Shown here piece by piece: positions 17,584 to 26,599 of a stretch of DNA of 64,000 bases. The DNA is from Pseudomonas sp. RC10 (lineage in GTDB: Bacteria > Pseudomonadota > Gammaproteobacteria > Pseudomonadales > Pseudomonadaceae). The first letter of the stretch is position 1. Each line of letters begins with the position of its first letter. The notes under the pieces are model-generated. The model saw nothing but the letters and a program-made list of their open reading frames with translations. It was not told where the DNA came from and ran no database searches. Position numbers and translations under genes: made by a program. Where the stretch lies: positions 930,001 through 994,000 of the forward strand of contig NZ_CP151650.1 of NCBI RefSeq assembly GCF_038397775.1, read 5' to 3'.

Positions 17584-19530
17584 ATGTCTCTGTTCAAACA
17601 GCTGTTGATCGCTATCTGTCTGTTTCTGGTTGTCGCGTTTGCGGGCAGTTTTGTCGTCAGCCTGGAAAGCTCGCGGGCGCAGTACGTCAATCAGCTGCAG
17701 TCTCACGCGCAAGACGCCGCGACGTCGTTGGCGCTGTCGCTGACTGCCAACATCGACGACCCGGCGATGGTTGAGTTGATGGTGACGTCGATTTTCGACA
17801 GCGGCTACTACGCCAGTATTCGCGTGGTGGACCTGGCGACCAATGCCGTGATCGTCGAGCGCAGCGCGGAGCCTGACAATCAAGGCGTGCCGCAATGGTT
17901 TATCAACGCCATCGGCTTGGCACCGGGAGGCGGCGAGGGGATCGTGAGTCGCGGCTGGCAACAGACCGCGCGAGTCGAGGTGGTGAGCCATCCAATGTTC
18001 GCATTGGCCAAGCTGTGGCAGAGCGCGTTGGGCAGTCTCGGCTGGCTGGTGTTGTGCGGCATCGTTAGCGCATTGCTTGGGGCGCTGCTGCTGCGTCGTC
18101 AACTCAAACCGCTGGATTACATGGTTGCGCAATCCCAGGCGATTGCCCGTCGCGAGTTTTTGACGCTTCCAGACCTGCCGCGCACGCCTGAGCTGCGTCG
18201 GGTGGTGCAGGCGATGAACCAGATGGTCGATAAACTCAAGGCACTGTTCAAGGAAAGCTCGGAGCGCAGCGAGAAACTGCGCGTTGAGTCTTATCAGGAC
18301 AGCCTGACGGGTTTGTCGAACCGGCGGTACTTCGACATGCAGCTCAAGGCCCATGTCAGCAATCAGGAAGAACACCGGGCGGGCCATCTGCTGCTGTTGC
18401 GTGTCCAGGACCTTGCGGGTCTGAACCTGCGCCTGGGCGGCAAGCGCACCGACGCCCTGCTGATCGCGGTCGCACAGTTGTTGCTTTCGCGCTGTGAGAA
18501 ATATCCGAAAATCCGGAACCTCATCAGCCGTTCGCGGGGCGGTGAGTTCGCGGTGCTGGCGCCGGGCATGGCCCGTGAAGAGGCGCTGGCGCTGGTTCAC
18601 GATCTGGAATTGGCGCTCAAAACACTCGAAGCCACCGGGGCGTCCGACGTGTCGCCTGTCGCGCACATGGGGTTGGCGCCCTATGTTCCTGGCGAGGCGC
18701 CGCTGACGTTGCTGGGGTTGGCGGATCAGGCACTGGCACAGGCCGAAACCCAAGGCGAGCAAACCTGGAGTTACGTCGAGAATGGCGAAGTCGCGCCTAG
18801 CGGTGATGATCAGCACACGTGGCATCGTGTGCTGGATCATGCGTTGACTCATGGTGGCTTCGAGCTGTTCTTCCAGCCGGTGGTCGGCACGCGTGATATC
18901 ACGAAGGTGCTGCATTACAAGGCGTTGTCGCGGTTGGTGAATGAGCAGGACGAAGCTGTTCCGGCGGGGCGTTTCCTGCCGTGGATCGAGCGGTTCGGCT
19001 GGTCGAGCCGGTTGGACTTGCTGATGCTGCACCAAGTGCTCAAGCACCTTCAGACCCACGACCAGTCATTGGCGCTGAACCTGTCTGCCGCGACGTTGAG
19101 TGACCCTGCGGCGCTGAACCAAGTGTTTGACGCGCTGCGTCAGCATCCAAAACTGGCGGGGCGGCTGACCATCGAGATTGGTGAGGAGCAACTGCCTGAA
19201 CAGGCGGTGCTTGAAAAACTCACTCGTCGCTTGCAGGCCGCTGGCTTCACGTTGGCGCTGCAGCGCTTTGGTGGCCGCTTCAGCATGATCGGTAACCTGG
19301 CGCACCTTGGGTTGGCGTATTTGAAGATTGATGGCAGCTACATCCGCGCCATCGACGAAGAAAGCCACAAACGCCTCTTTATAGAAGCCGTGCAGCGGGC
19401 GGCGCACAGCATCGACCTGCCCTTGATCGCCGAGCGGGTCGAGACTGAGGGCGAGCATTTGGTGATTGCCGAGATGGGGATCGAAGGGGTGCAGGGGCAG
19501 TTGTTTGGTGATCCGGCGCCTTGGAAGTAA
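17584..19530 (+). CDS. lapD: LapD c-di-GMP receptor controlling LapG
   Basis: LapD is a 648-residue inner-membrane protein that binds c-di-GMP and sequesters LapG in the periplasm. The first membrane helix is at residues 5-25, then a periplasmic domain to about 150 and a second helix (WLVLCGIVSALLGALLL) to about 172. A HAMP segment, a degenerate GGDEF domain and a degenerate EAL domain follow. The GGDEF signature is RGGEF and the EAL signature is KAL (YKALSRL), so neither enzymatic activity is expected; this is the known LapD pattern. The ATG at 17584 follows AGGAG after lapG. The gene is the last of the lapGD pair. Confidence 0.93.
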   Translation: MSLFKQLLIAICLFLVVAFAGSFVVSLESSRAQYVNQLQSHAQDAATSLALSLTANIDDPAMVELMVTSIFDSGYYASIRVVDLATNAVIVERSAEPDNQGVPQWFINAIGLAPGGGEGIVSRGWQQTARVEVVSHPMFALAKLWQSALGSLGWLVLCGIVSALLGALLLRRQLKPLDYMVAQSQAIARREFLTLPDLPRTPELRRVVQAMNQMVDKLKALFKESSERSEKLRVESYQDSLTGLSNRRYFDMQLKAHVSNQEEHRAGHLLLLRVQDLAGLNLRLGGKRTDALLIAVAQLLLSRCEKYPKIRNLISRSRGGEFAVLAPGMAREEALALVHDLELALKTLEATGASDVSPVAHMGLAPYVPGEAPLTLLGLADQALAQAETQGEQTWSYVENGEVAPSGDDQHTWHRVLDHALTHGGFELFFQPVVGTRDITKVLHYKALSRLVNEQDEAVPAGRFLPWIERFGWSSRLDLLMLHQVLKHLQTHDQSLALNLSAATLSDPAALNQVFDALRQHPKLAGRLTIEIGEEQLPEQAVLEKLTRRLQAAGFTLALQRFGGRFSMIGNLAHLGLAYLKIDGSYIRAIDEESHKRLFIEAVQRAAHSIDLPLIAERVETEGEHLVIAEMGIEGVQGQLFGDPAPWK

Positions 19531-19843
19531 TACCGTTTGTCGTTTGAAGATCCCTTGCCCTCGCCAAGGCGCCCAAAAAAATGAAAAGTGACATTCTTTT
19601 GGCAGTGACATGGATTGGATCCCTGAAATCGCTTAAAAATCCTTTGCTTACTAGCGTCGCGCTCAGCGGTCGAAATCCTACATGAATTTCTGCTCACGGA
19701 CGCGATCTGAAAAGCGTCAACGAAACGTCCTACAGCTCAACCTCTTAGGGCCTACGTGATTAACAACCTTTTCATTTATCAGTGGTAGTGGCGATGTTAC
19801 ACTCGCGCGCTTTTCCTGATACCCATAGCGGCAGTAGTCAAAT
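19531..19843. other. Intergenic region upstream of the second type I secretion operon
   Basis: The 313 bp between lapD and the exporter gene hold no convincing gene. A weak CCTTG/CAAGG hairpin followed by seven A residues lies at about 19549-19580. The last 100 bp are AT-richer and should carry the promoter of the secretion/rhamnose operon, but no clear -35/-10 pair stands out. This is the left border of the 24-kb block that separates lapD from lapA. Confidence 0.4.
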
Positions 19844-21577
19844 ATGCGCAGCACACATGAAAACAGCTTGCAGGCTGCTCTGAAATCTTGCAGGAGCAGT
19901 TTCATCTCGGTCGGCTTTTTCAGCTTGTTCGTCAATGCGCTCATGCTGGTTCCCACTTTCTATATGCTTCAGGTCTACGGTCGGGTCGTGACCAGTGGTA
20001 ACCTCACGACGCTGTCGGTACTCACCCTGATCATGACCGTCCTCGTCATCACCATGGGTTCGCTTGAGTGGATTCGCTCGCGGATTATGGTTCGTGTCAG
20101 TACGCGTCTTGATGTGTTGCTCAGCCGCGACGTCTACAAAGCCAGCTTCAAACGCGCCCTGGAAAGTGGCGGTATGGATGCTTCTGCCCAGTCGCTCAAC
20201 GATCTGACCGGCCTGCGTCAATTCCTGACGGGTAACGGCCTGTTTGCGTTCTTCGATGCTCCTTGGCTGCCTATTTATGTGGCCGTAATGTTCCTGTTTC
20301 ACCCCTGGTACGGCTGGGTTGCGATTGGCAGCGCCATCGTCCTGCTGATTCTGGCGTACTTCAACGAGCGCTTTACCGGTAAGGCGCTGGGTCAGGCAAA
20401 CAAAGAGAACATCTCCGCGACGCTGTATACCACCAAAAACCTGCGCAACGCCGAAGTCATCGAATCAATGGGCATGCTCAACACGCTCATCGAGCGTTGG
20501 AGCCGCCGTCAGCGCAACGTCCTGTTGCTGCAATCCTATGCCAGCGACCGGGGCGGCATCATCAGCTCCATTTCCAAGACCTTCCGCATGCTGATCCAGT
20601 CCTTGATTTTGGGCCTGGGTGCGTACCTGGCGGTGAACCACGAAATCAGCCCTGGCCTCGTAATCGCCGGTTCCGTGCTTTTGGGTCGTGCACTGGCGCC
20701 TATCGACCTGATCATCGGCAGCTGGAAAGGCTTCATCGCCGCCCGCTCCCAGTACGACCGCCTGAACGACATCCTCGACAAACAGAAGGCCGAGCCAGAG
20801 CGCATGTCGCTGCCGGTTCCGCAGGGCAACATTCTGGTCGATAACCTTATCGTCGGTGCGCCGGGCTCGAAATCCCCGATCATTCGTGGCATCAGCTTCG
20901 CCGTACCTGCGGGCGCGGTGGTGGGCATTATCGGTCCGAGCGCGTCCGGCAAATCTACTTTGGCCCGAGCGCTGATGGGCGTCTGGGCGCCGCAGCATGG
21001 TGTGGTCCGTCTCGATGGCGCCGACATTGCCAATTGGGACAAGCACGAACTGGGTCCGCATTTGGGCTATCTGCCTCAGGACATCGAACTGTTCGAAGGC
21101 AGCATCAGCGAGAACATCGCGCGTTTTGCCGACGTTGATCCTGAACTGGTGGTCAAGGCCGCGAAAACGGCGGGCGTCCACGAGATGATCCTGCAACTGC
21201 CGGAAGGCTACGACACGGTCATCGGCGGCGACGGCGTCAACCTGTCGGGCGGTCAACGCCAGCGCGTAGGTCTGGCCCGTGCGATCTACGGTTCGCCGCG
21301 GCTGATCCTGCTCGACGAGCCCAACTCCAACCTCGACGAAGTGGGCGAGCGTGCGCTGGCCACCGCCATTCAGGAACTGAAGCAGACCGGCGCAACAATC
21401 TTCGTGATCACGCACCGTACGACGATTCTGTCCCAGCTTGATCGCCTGCTCGTCATGAGCGCCGGTGGCATCAGCATGTACGGCCCGCGCGACCAAGTGA
21501 TGGAAGAGTTGAACAAGCAACAGATCGCCGCTCAACAGAAAGCCCAGGTAGGCACAGGCGCGACCGCTCGCGCCTGA
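19844..21577 (+). CDS. Type I secretion ABC permease/ATPase (PrtD/AprD/RsaD-like)
   Basis: The 577-residue inner-membrane exporter has five to six membrane helices in residues 20-300, then an ATPase domain. That domain has Walker A GPSASGKST (around 365), signature LSGGQRQRVGLARAIYG and Walker B RLILLDEPNSNLDE. It lacks the N-terminal C39-like domain seen in LapB, so it belongs to the PrtD group that exports metalloproteases, HasA, lipases and the Caulobacter S-layer protein RsaA. The two following genes encode its adaptor and outer-membrane channel. The ATG at 19844 has only a weak ribosome site. No protease or lipase gene is nearby; the best substrate candidate is the DUF4214 protein at 41.0-42.9 kb (inference). 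Confidence 0.9.
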   Translation: MRSTHENSLQAALKSCRSSFISVGFFSLFVNALMLVPTFYMLQVYGRVVTSGNLTTLSVLTLIMTVLVITMGSLEWIRSRIMVRVSTRLDVLLSRDVYKASFKRALESGGMDASAQSLNDLTGLRQFLTGNGLFAFFDAPWLPIYVAVMFLFHPWYGWVAIGSAIVLLILAYFNERFTGKALGQANKENISATLYTTKNLRNAEVIESMGMLNTLIERWSRRQRNVLLLQSYASDRGGIISSISKTFRMLIQSLILGLGAYLAVNHEISPGLVIAGSVLLGRALAPIDLIIGSWKGFIAARSQYDRLNDILDKQKAEPERMSLPVPQGNILVDNLIVGAPGSKSPIIRGISFAVPAGAVVGIIGPSASGKSTLARALMGVWAPQHGVVRLDGADIANWDKHELGPHLGYLPQDIELFEGSISENIARFADVDPELVVKAAKTAGVHEMILQLPEGYDTVIGGDGVNLSGGQRQRVGLARAIYGSPRLILLDEPNSNLDEVGERALATAIQELKQTGATIFVITHRTTILSQLDRLLVMSAGGISMYGPRDQVMEELNKQQIAAQQKAQVGTGATARA

Positions 21578-21590
21578 CAGGAAGATATCG

Positions 21591-22913
21591 ATGACCCGCA
21601 CGCTCAGTATCCAACCCGATAACTTCTCGGATTTACCCGTATCGGACACCAAGACACGCCGTCTGGGTTTCGGCATTTTGCTGGTGACCTTCGGCATCTT
21701 CGGTGTGTGGGCAGGTTTTGCCCCAATCGACGGCGCCGTTTACGCGCCGGGCGTCGTGACCGTACAGGCTTACCGCAAGACGGTTCAGCACTTGGAAGGC
21801 GGCATCGTTAAGGACGTGCTGGTGCATGACGGTGACATCGTCAAGGCGGGCGATCCGTTGATTGTGCTCGATGACGCGCAATTGCGCGCCGAGTACGACA
21901 TGAACCACAACCAGTTGATCGCGGCCAAGGCGATGGAAGCGCGTCTGATCGCCGAGCGCGATAACCTGCCGTCCATCGACTTCGGCTCCATGGCAGAAGC
22001 CGATACCCCACGGGGTGTCGAAGCGCGTGCCGGCGAAACCCAGGTATTCAACGCCCGTCGTGGCGCGCGTCTCGGTCAAATCTCGGTCTTACAGGAGCGC
22101 ATTGGTCAGCTGAATCAGCAGATCAAAGGTACCGAAGACATGATCGGCACCAAGAACAACCTCGAAGGCTCATACACCGGCGAGATTGGCGACCTGAAAG
22201 ACCTGCTGTCCCAAGGCTTCGTCGACAAGCAGCGCATGCTCGAGCAGCAACGCAAGCTGGATATGCTGAAATCGGAAGTCGCGGATCACCGCTCGACCAT
22301 CACCAAGACCCGTTTGCAGATCAACGAAACTCAATTACAGATCTTGCAGATCAACAAAGACTTCAACTCTGACGTCGCCAAGCAACTGGCTGAAGTGCAG
22401 ACCAAAGCCTATGACCTGCAAGAGAAGACCGCTGCGCTGGCTGATCGTCTGACTCGAATCATTATTCGTGCGCCGGATGACGGCATGGTCATCGGCATGA
22501 CCGTTCACACCATCGGTGGCGTCGTGCGTCAGGCCACGCCTCTGCTGGACATCGTGCCTTCGGTGTCCGATCTGGTGGTGGAGGCTCAGATTCCGCCGCA
22601 AGACATCAACCGCGTTGGCATCGACAAACTGGCCGACATTCGTTTCAGTGCTTTTAACAGCGCGACCACGCCTGTGATCGAAGGCATCGTCACAGCCGTC
22701 TCGGGGGACCGCCTGACCAACGAGAAAACAGGTCAGCCATACTACCTGGCCCGCGTCAAAGTGACCGAAGCCGGTGCGCACAAACTGGGTGATCGCAAGC
22801 TGTTGGTGGGTATGCCTGCCGACGTACTGGTCAAAACCGGCGAGCGGACCATGTTGCAATACCTCTTGCAGCCGGCGCGTAACGCCATCTCGCAATCGTT
22901 GATCGAGGAGTGA
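21591..22913 (+). CDS. Type I secretion membrane-fusion protein (PrtE/AprE-like)
   Basis: The 440-residue HlyD-family adaptor links the ABC exporter to the outer-membrane channel. It has one membrane helix at residues 22-42 (FGILLVTFGIFGVWAGFAPI) and a lipoyl half-motif GGIVKDVLVHDGDIVKAGDPL. A long coiled coil runs over residues 100-285, and the second lipoyl/beta-barrel part contains RAPDDGMVIGMTVHTIGGVV. The ATG at 21591 lies 13 bp after the exporter gene with AGGAAG in front. It overlaps the next gene by four bases (GTGA). Confidence 0.9.
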   Translation: MTRTLSIQPDNFSDLPVSDTKTRRLGFGILLVTFGIFGVWAGFAPIDGAVYAPGVVTVQAYRKTVQHLEGGIVKDVLVHDGDIVKAGDPLIVLDDAQLRAEYDMNHNQLIAAKAMEARLIAERDNLPSIDFGSMAEADTPRGVEARAGETQVFNARRGARLGQISVLQERIGQLNQQIKGTEDMIGTKNNLEGSYTGEIGDLKDLLSQGFVDKQRMLEQQRKLDMLKSEVADHRSTITKTRLQINETQLQILQINKDFNSDVAKQLAEVQTKAYDLQEKTAALADRLTRIIIRAPDDGMVIGMTVHTIGGVVRQATPLLDIVPSVSDLVVEAQIPPQDINRVGIDKLADIRFSAFNSATTPVIEGIVTAVSGDRLTNEKTGQPYYLARVKVTEAGAHKLGDRKLLVGMPADVLVKTGERTMLQYLLQPARNAISQSLIEE

Positions 22914-24322
22914 CTGTGCGTCTGTTTCCATGTCTGATGTTGGGAATGCTGGCGCTGCAAGTCCAGGCCGCTGAGCCGAAAACAGCCGAACCCTCGAAAC
23001 CCAAGCCCCCGGCGACCAGCATCAGCGCGAAGACCTATTCCGCTGACCTGATGCAGCTTTATCGTGAATCGCGTCTGGAGGACCCTCGGGTCCTCGCTTC
23101 ATATTCCCGCGCCCAATCGAGCAAGGAACAGCAGCGCGAAGCATTCGGCGGGCTGCTACCGCAGGTGAGTATCAGTGCGGGCAAGAACCGCATTCACCAG
23201 GAAAACGAGCTGATCACTCAGTCGTACAGCAGCGAAAACTACGCGCTCCAGCTCAGCCAGCACATTTACAACAAGGCGGCCTGGGAAAACTACGAGAAGT
23301 TCAAGAGCCTGGCCAAGCAAGCGGGCGAGGAATCCAAGGAAGCTCAGGCAGAAGCCACCGTAGATCTCGCGCAGCGTTATTTCGCGGCGTTGGCAGCGGA
23401 CGACGAACTGGAATTGGTGCAGGCCGAATTGCGCGCCACGCAAAAGAACCTCGATCGGGTCAATGCGCTGTACGCGAAACAACTGGCAATGATTACCGAC
23501 AAGCTCGACATTCAGGCGCGGGTCGACTCGTTGACGGCGCAGGAAGTGGACGCGCGCAATCAGGTTCGCGTGACCCGTGCGGCGCTCTCGGAAATCATCG
23601 GCCGCCCGGTGACCGAGCGTTTGAGCCGCGTGCGTGACGACGTCGAGTTGAAAGTTTCGGCTGAAACCCTCGACAGTTGGGTGCAGTTGGCGACCGTCAA
23701 TAACCCGCAGATTCTGGCGAGCCAACACGCTGTCGAAGCCGCAGAGGCCGCGCTGCGCGGGGGCAAGGGCGGGCATTATCCAACCGTCAGCCTGAACCTC
23801 AGCGCGCAAAATACCAACGAAGGTTACAACAACGCATTGGCGCCAAGAACCGATAGCTATGTCGCGGGCGTCAATGTGCAAATTCCGATCTATAGTGGTG
23901 GTTCAACCTCTGCGCGTGTTCGTGGTCTGTATCAGGACCAGATTACTGCGGAGGAACAAATGGAGGCGACACGTCGGCAAGTCGTCAAGGAAACGACGAA
24001 CGCTTACTTGACCGCGGACTCCAGTGTCGAAAAAATACGCGCCAACCGGAACGCCCTGAGCTCTGCCGAGCAGTCCAGCATCGCGGCAGACAAGGCGTTT
24101 TCTTACGGGGTGGTGAATGCCGTGGATGTGTTGACTGCGACGCAGAACGAGTTCAAGGCTCGTCGCGACCTGCTCAAGACCCAATACGACTTCATCACGA
24201 ATCTGTTCATTCTCAATCGTTGGGCTGGCAAGCTTTCCGAGGAAAGCGTGGATAGCGTCAACATCTGGTTGAGTAACAACAGTAAAACGGACTCTGTCCC
24301 ACAGCGGAACATGAAGCAATGA
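22910..24322 (+). CDS. Type I secretion outer-membrane channel, TolC family (PrtF/AprF-like)
   Basis: The 470-residue protein carries a signal peptide ([19 protein letters not shown]) and the two TolC-type repeats: [29 protein letters not shown], then long helices and beta strands, and later QIPIYSGG and [16 protein letters not shown]. The GTG at 22910 overlaps the stop of the adaptor gene; a second GTG at 22916 is possible. Its own stop codon overlaps the ATG of gmd (ATGA at 24319-24322), so the secretion genes and the GDP-rhamnose pathway are translated from one message. A separate TolC-type gene (lapE) serves the LapA system. Confidence 0.9.
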   Translation: MTVRLFPCLMLGMLALQVQAAEPKTAEPSKPKPPATSISAKTYSADLMQLYRESRLEDPRVLASYSRAQSSKEQQREAFGGLLPQVSISAGKNRIHQENELITQSYSSENYALQLSQHIYNKAAWENYEKFKSLAKQAGEESKEAQAEATVDLAQRYFAALAADDELELVQAELRATQKNLDRVNALYAKQLAMITDKLDIQARVDSLTAQEVDARNQVRVTRAALSEIIGRPVTERLSRVRDDVELKVSAETLDSWVQLATVNNPQILASQHAVEAAEAALRGGKGGHYPTVSLNLSAQNTNEGYNNALAPRTDSYVAGVNVQIPIYSGGSTSARVRGLYQDQITAEEQMEATRRQVVKETTNAYLTADSSVEKIRANRNALSSAEQSSIAADKAFSYGVVNAVDVLTATQNEFKARRDLLKTQYDFITNLFILNRWAGKLSEESVDSVNIWLSNNSKTDSVPQRNMKQ

Positions 24323-25365
24323 ATGCACCCAACAAATCAGTGATTATCACAGGCGTTACCGGTCAGGACGGCGCCTACCTCACCCAATTGCTTCTCGAAA
24401 AAGGCTACAAGGTCTACGGCACCTACCGCCGTACGAGTTCGGTCAACTTTTGGCGTCTGGAAGAAGTCGGCGCGTTGAACCACCCGAATCTGGAGCTGGT
24501 CGAGCACGATCTGACTGACCTGGGCGCAAGCATTCGCCTGCTGCAGAAGGCTGAGCCTTCCGAGATCTACAACCTGGCAGCCCAGAGCTTCGTAGGCGTG
24601 TCCTTCGAGCAACCGGTTACCACCGCAGAAATCACCGGCATCGGCGCGGTGAACCTGCTGGAAGCGATCCGCATCATTAACCCGAAGATCCGCTTCTATC
24701 AGGCCTCGACCTCCGAGATGTTCGGCAAGGTGCAACAGGTCCCTCAGACCGAAGCCACCGATTTCTACCCGCGCAGCCCGTACGGCGTCGCCAAACTCTA
24801 CGCTCACTGGATGACCATCAACTACCGTGAGTCCTACGGGATCTTCGGTTCCAGCGGCATCCTGTTCAACCATGAATCGCCACTGCGCGGTAAAGAGTTC
24901 GTGACCCGCAAGATCACCGACGCGGTTGCCCGTATTTCGCTGGGCCAGCAGGACGTGCTTGAGCTGGGCAACATGGACGCCAAGCGCGACTGGGGTTTCG
25001 CCAAGGAATACGTCGAAGGTATGTGGCGCATGCTGCAAGCCGACGAGCCGGACACCTTCGTTCTGGCCACCAACCGCACCGAGACTGTCCGTGACTTCGT
25101 GTCCATGGCGTTCAAGGCCGTGGACATCGAGCTGGAATGGAAAGGCAGCGCTGACAACGAACACGGCATCGACACCAAGACCGGCAAGACCGTCATTCAG
25201 GTCAACCCTAAGTTCTACCGTCCAGCCGAAGTCGAACTGCTGATTGGCGACCCGGAAAAAGCCAAGCGCGTACTGGGCTGGGAAGCCAAGACCACGCTGG
25301 AACAGCTGTGTGACCTGATGGTCAAGAGCGATCTTGAGCGTGTGAAAACCGGTAAGTCGTTCTGA
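24319..25365 (+). CDS. gmd: GDP-mannose 4,6-dehydratase
   Basis: The 348-residue short-chain dehydratase converts GDP-D-mannose to GDP-4-keto-6-deoxy-D-mannose. The NADP-binding motif [10 protein letters not shown] is at residues 12-21, the catalytic Thr/Ser region is STSEMFG (about 132) and the YxxxK motif is YGVAK (about 156). The substrate loop FNHESPLRG is that of GMD. It begins inside the stop codon of the TolC-family gene upstream, an unusual coupling between a protein secretion system and sugar-nucleotide synthesis. Its product is reduced by Rmd to GDP-D-rhamnose. Confidence 0.95.
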   Translation: MNAPNKSVIITGVTGQDGAYLTQLLLEKGYKVYGTYRRTSSVNFWRLEEVGALNHPNLELVEHDLTDLGASIRLLQKAEPSEIYNLAAQSFVGVSFEQPVTTAEITGIGAVNLLEAIRIINPKIRFYQASTSEMFGKVQQVPQTEATDFYPRSPYGVAKLYAHWMTINYRESYGIFGSSGILFNHESPLRGKEFVTRKITDAVARISLGQQDVLELGNMDAKRDWGFAKEYVEGMWRMLQADEPDTFVLATNRTETVRDFVSMAFKAVDIELEWKGSADNEHGIDTKTGKTVIQVNPKFYRPAEVELLIGDPEKAKRVLGWEAKTTLEQLCDLMVKSDLERVKTGKSF

Positions 25366-25383
25366 TACAGCGCTGCGACTCGA

Positions 25384-25417
25384 ATGCAAAGAGTGTGTGA
25401 AAGCAGGCTCTTTGCAT
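25384..25417. other. Perfect 10-bp inverted repeat between gmd and rmd
   Basis: ATGCAAAGAG (25384-25393) and CTCTTTGCAT (25408-25417) can form a 10-bp stem with a 14-nt loop 18 bp after the gmd stop. No T-tract follows. It may partly terminate or stabilise the message, or be an operator for the genes downstream. The rest of the 274-bp gap to rmd shows nothing recognisable. Confidence 0.45.
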
Positions 25418-25639
25418 GGCCCGCCATTACCTGATCTGTTGATCGACTCCTTCGACGCCACCTTTTCTGCTGCCCGGATGAACGGCCTCCAATTGCAGGC
25501 GGCAAGTGGCGCTCTTCTCTAAACCCCTGTTTCTAGCAAGCGCATCCTTGCGGCAGGCACGGTATCCAGTGTTCGGCTGGGGCGCTCTGGCCTGATAGAC
25601 TTGCCCGCCTGGGCCACAGCAAATAAGGAAGCCGGGACC

Positions 25640-26599
25640 ATGCAACGCATTCTCGTTACAGGCGCAAACGGTTTTGTAGGACAGGTGTTGTGCAGGACGT
25701 TGCAAGCGTCCGGGCATCACGTCGTTGCGATTGTCAGTTCCAGCGCCGAATCGCCTGCTCATGCAGACCAGACACTGCGCTGCGATATTCGTGACTCCGA
25801 TGCGCTGACTCGCGCAGTCGCCGACGCCGCACCCACTCACGTCGTGCACTTGGCTGCAATCACCCATGTGCCTACTAGCTTCAAAGACCCGCAACTGACA
25901 TGGCAAACGAACGTCATGGGCAGCGTGAACCTTTTGCAGGCAATGCGTCAGGCCGCACCTGAAGCATTCGTGATGTTTGTCAGCTCATCGGAAGTCTACG
26001 GCGCAGCGTTCAAGCAAGGCATCGCCCTGCGAGAGGACGCCGCCTGCCTGCCGCTCAACCCATACGCGGCCAGCAAGCTGGCGGCAGAAACAGCCTTCAA
26101 TGAGTATTTCCGGCAGGGCCAGCCAGGCGTGATCGTAAGGCCGTTCAATCACATCGGTGCTCAACAGTCCGCTGATTTCGTCACCGCCTCTTTTGCCCGC
26201 CAGATCGCGCTGATCGAAGCCGACAAACAACCGCCGGTGCTGCACGTCGGTAACCTGGAGGCCGAACGCGACTTCCTTGACGTGCAGGATGTGTGCGATG
26301 CCTATTTGAGCCTGCTCGAACTGTCCAGCCAAGGCACAAGTTACCCGCGATGCTTGAATATCTGCAGCGGCCGCCCGCGCAGGATTCAACAGATCCTCGA
26401 CACGTTGGTCGGATTGAGTTCCTGTTCAGTCGAAGTCGTTCAGGACCCTGACCGTATGCGGCCATCCGATATACCCAGCGCCACCGGTGAAAATTCGCTC
26501 ATTCGGCAAATCACCGGCTGGGCCCCAGATATCGAGCTGGAGCAGACGCTGGCTAACATCCTTGCGTACTGGCGCTACCAGGTGAACATGGCGCAATGA
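25640..26599 (+). CDS. rmd: GDP-4-keto-6-deoxy-D-mannose reductase (GDP-D-rhamnose synthase)
   Basis: The 319-residue SDR enzyme, starting at the ATG at 25640, finishes GDP-D-rhamnose synthesis. The cofactor motif GANGFVGQVL is at residues 8-17, SSSEVYG provides the catalytic Ser region and YAASKLAAE the YxxxK motif. RPFNHIGAQQS matches the substrate-binding region of RMD enzymes. A longer open frame from 25601 is not needed. Its stop overlaps the start of the next glycosyltransferase by ATGA. With Gmd and WbpW it completes the pathway from mannose phosphate to the D-rhamnose donor of A-band-type O-antigen. Confidence 0.9.
   Translation: MQRILVTGANGFVGQVLCRTLQASGHHVVAIVSSSAESPAHADQTLRCDIRDSDALTRAVADAAPTHVVHLAAITHVPTSFKDPQLTWQTNVMGSVNLLQAMRQAAPEAFVMFVSSSEVYGAAFKQGIALREDAACLPLNPYAASKLAAETAFNEYFRQGQPGVIVRPFNHIGAQQSADFVTASFARQIALIEADKQPPVLHVGNLEAERDFLDVQDVCDAYLSLLELSSQGTSYPRCLNICSGRPRRIQQILDTLVGLSSCSVEVVQDPDRMRPSDIPSATGENSLIRQITGWAPDIELEQTLANILAYWRYQVNMAQ

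Noticed and set aside
17572..19059. 495-codon open frame on the - strand
   Set aside because: Opposite lapD and rich in Gln, Arg and His as antisense frames here usually are; no motif.
19590..19720. Possible tRNA remnant or small protein upstream of the second exporter
   Set aside because: No cloverleaf can be drawn and the short - strand frame has no start signal; left as intergenic.
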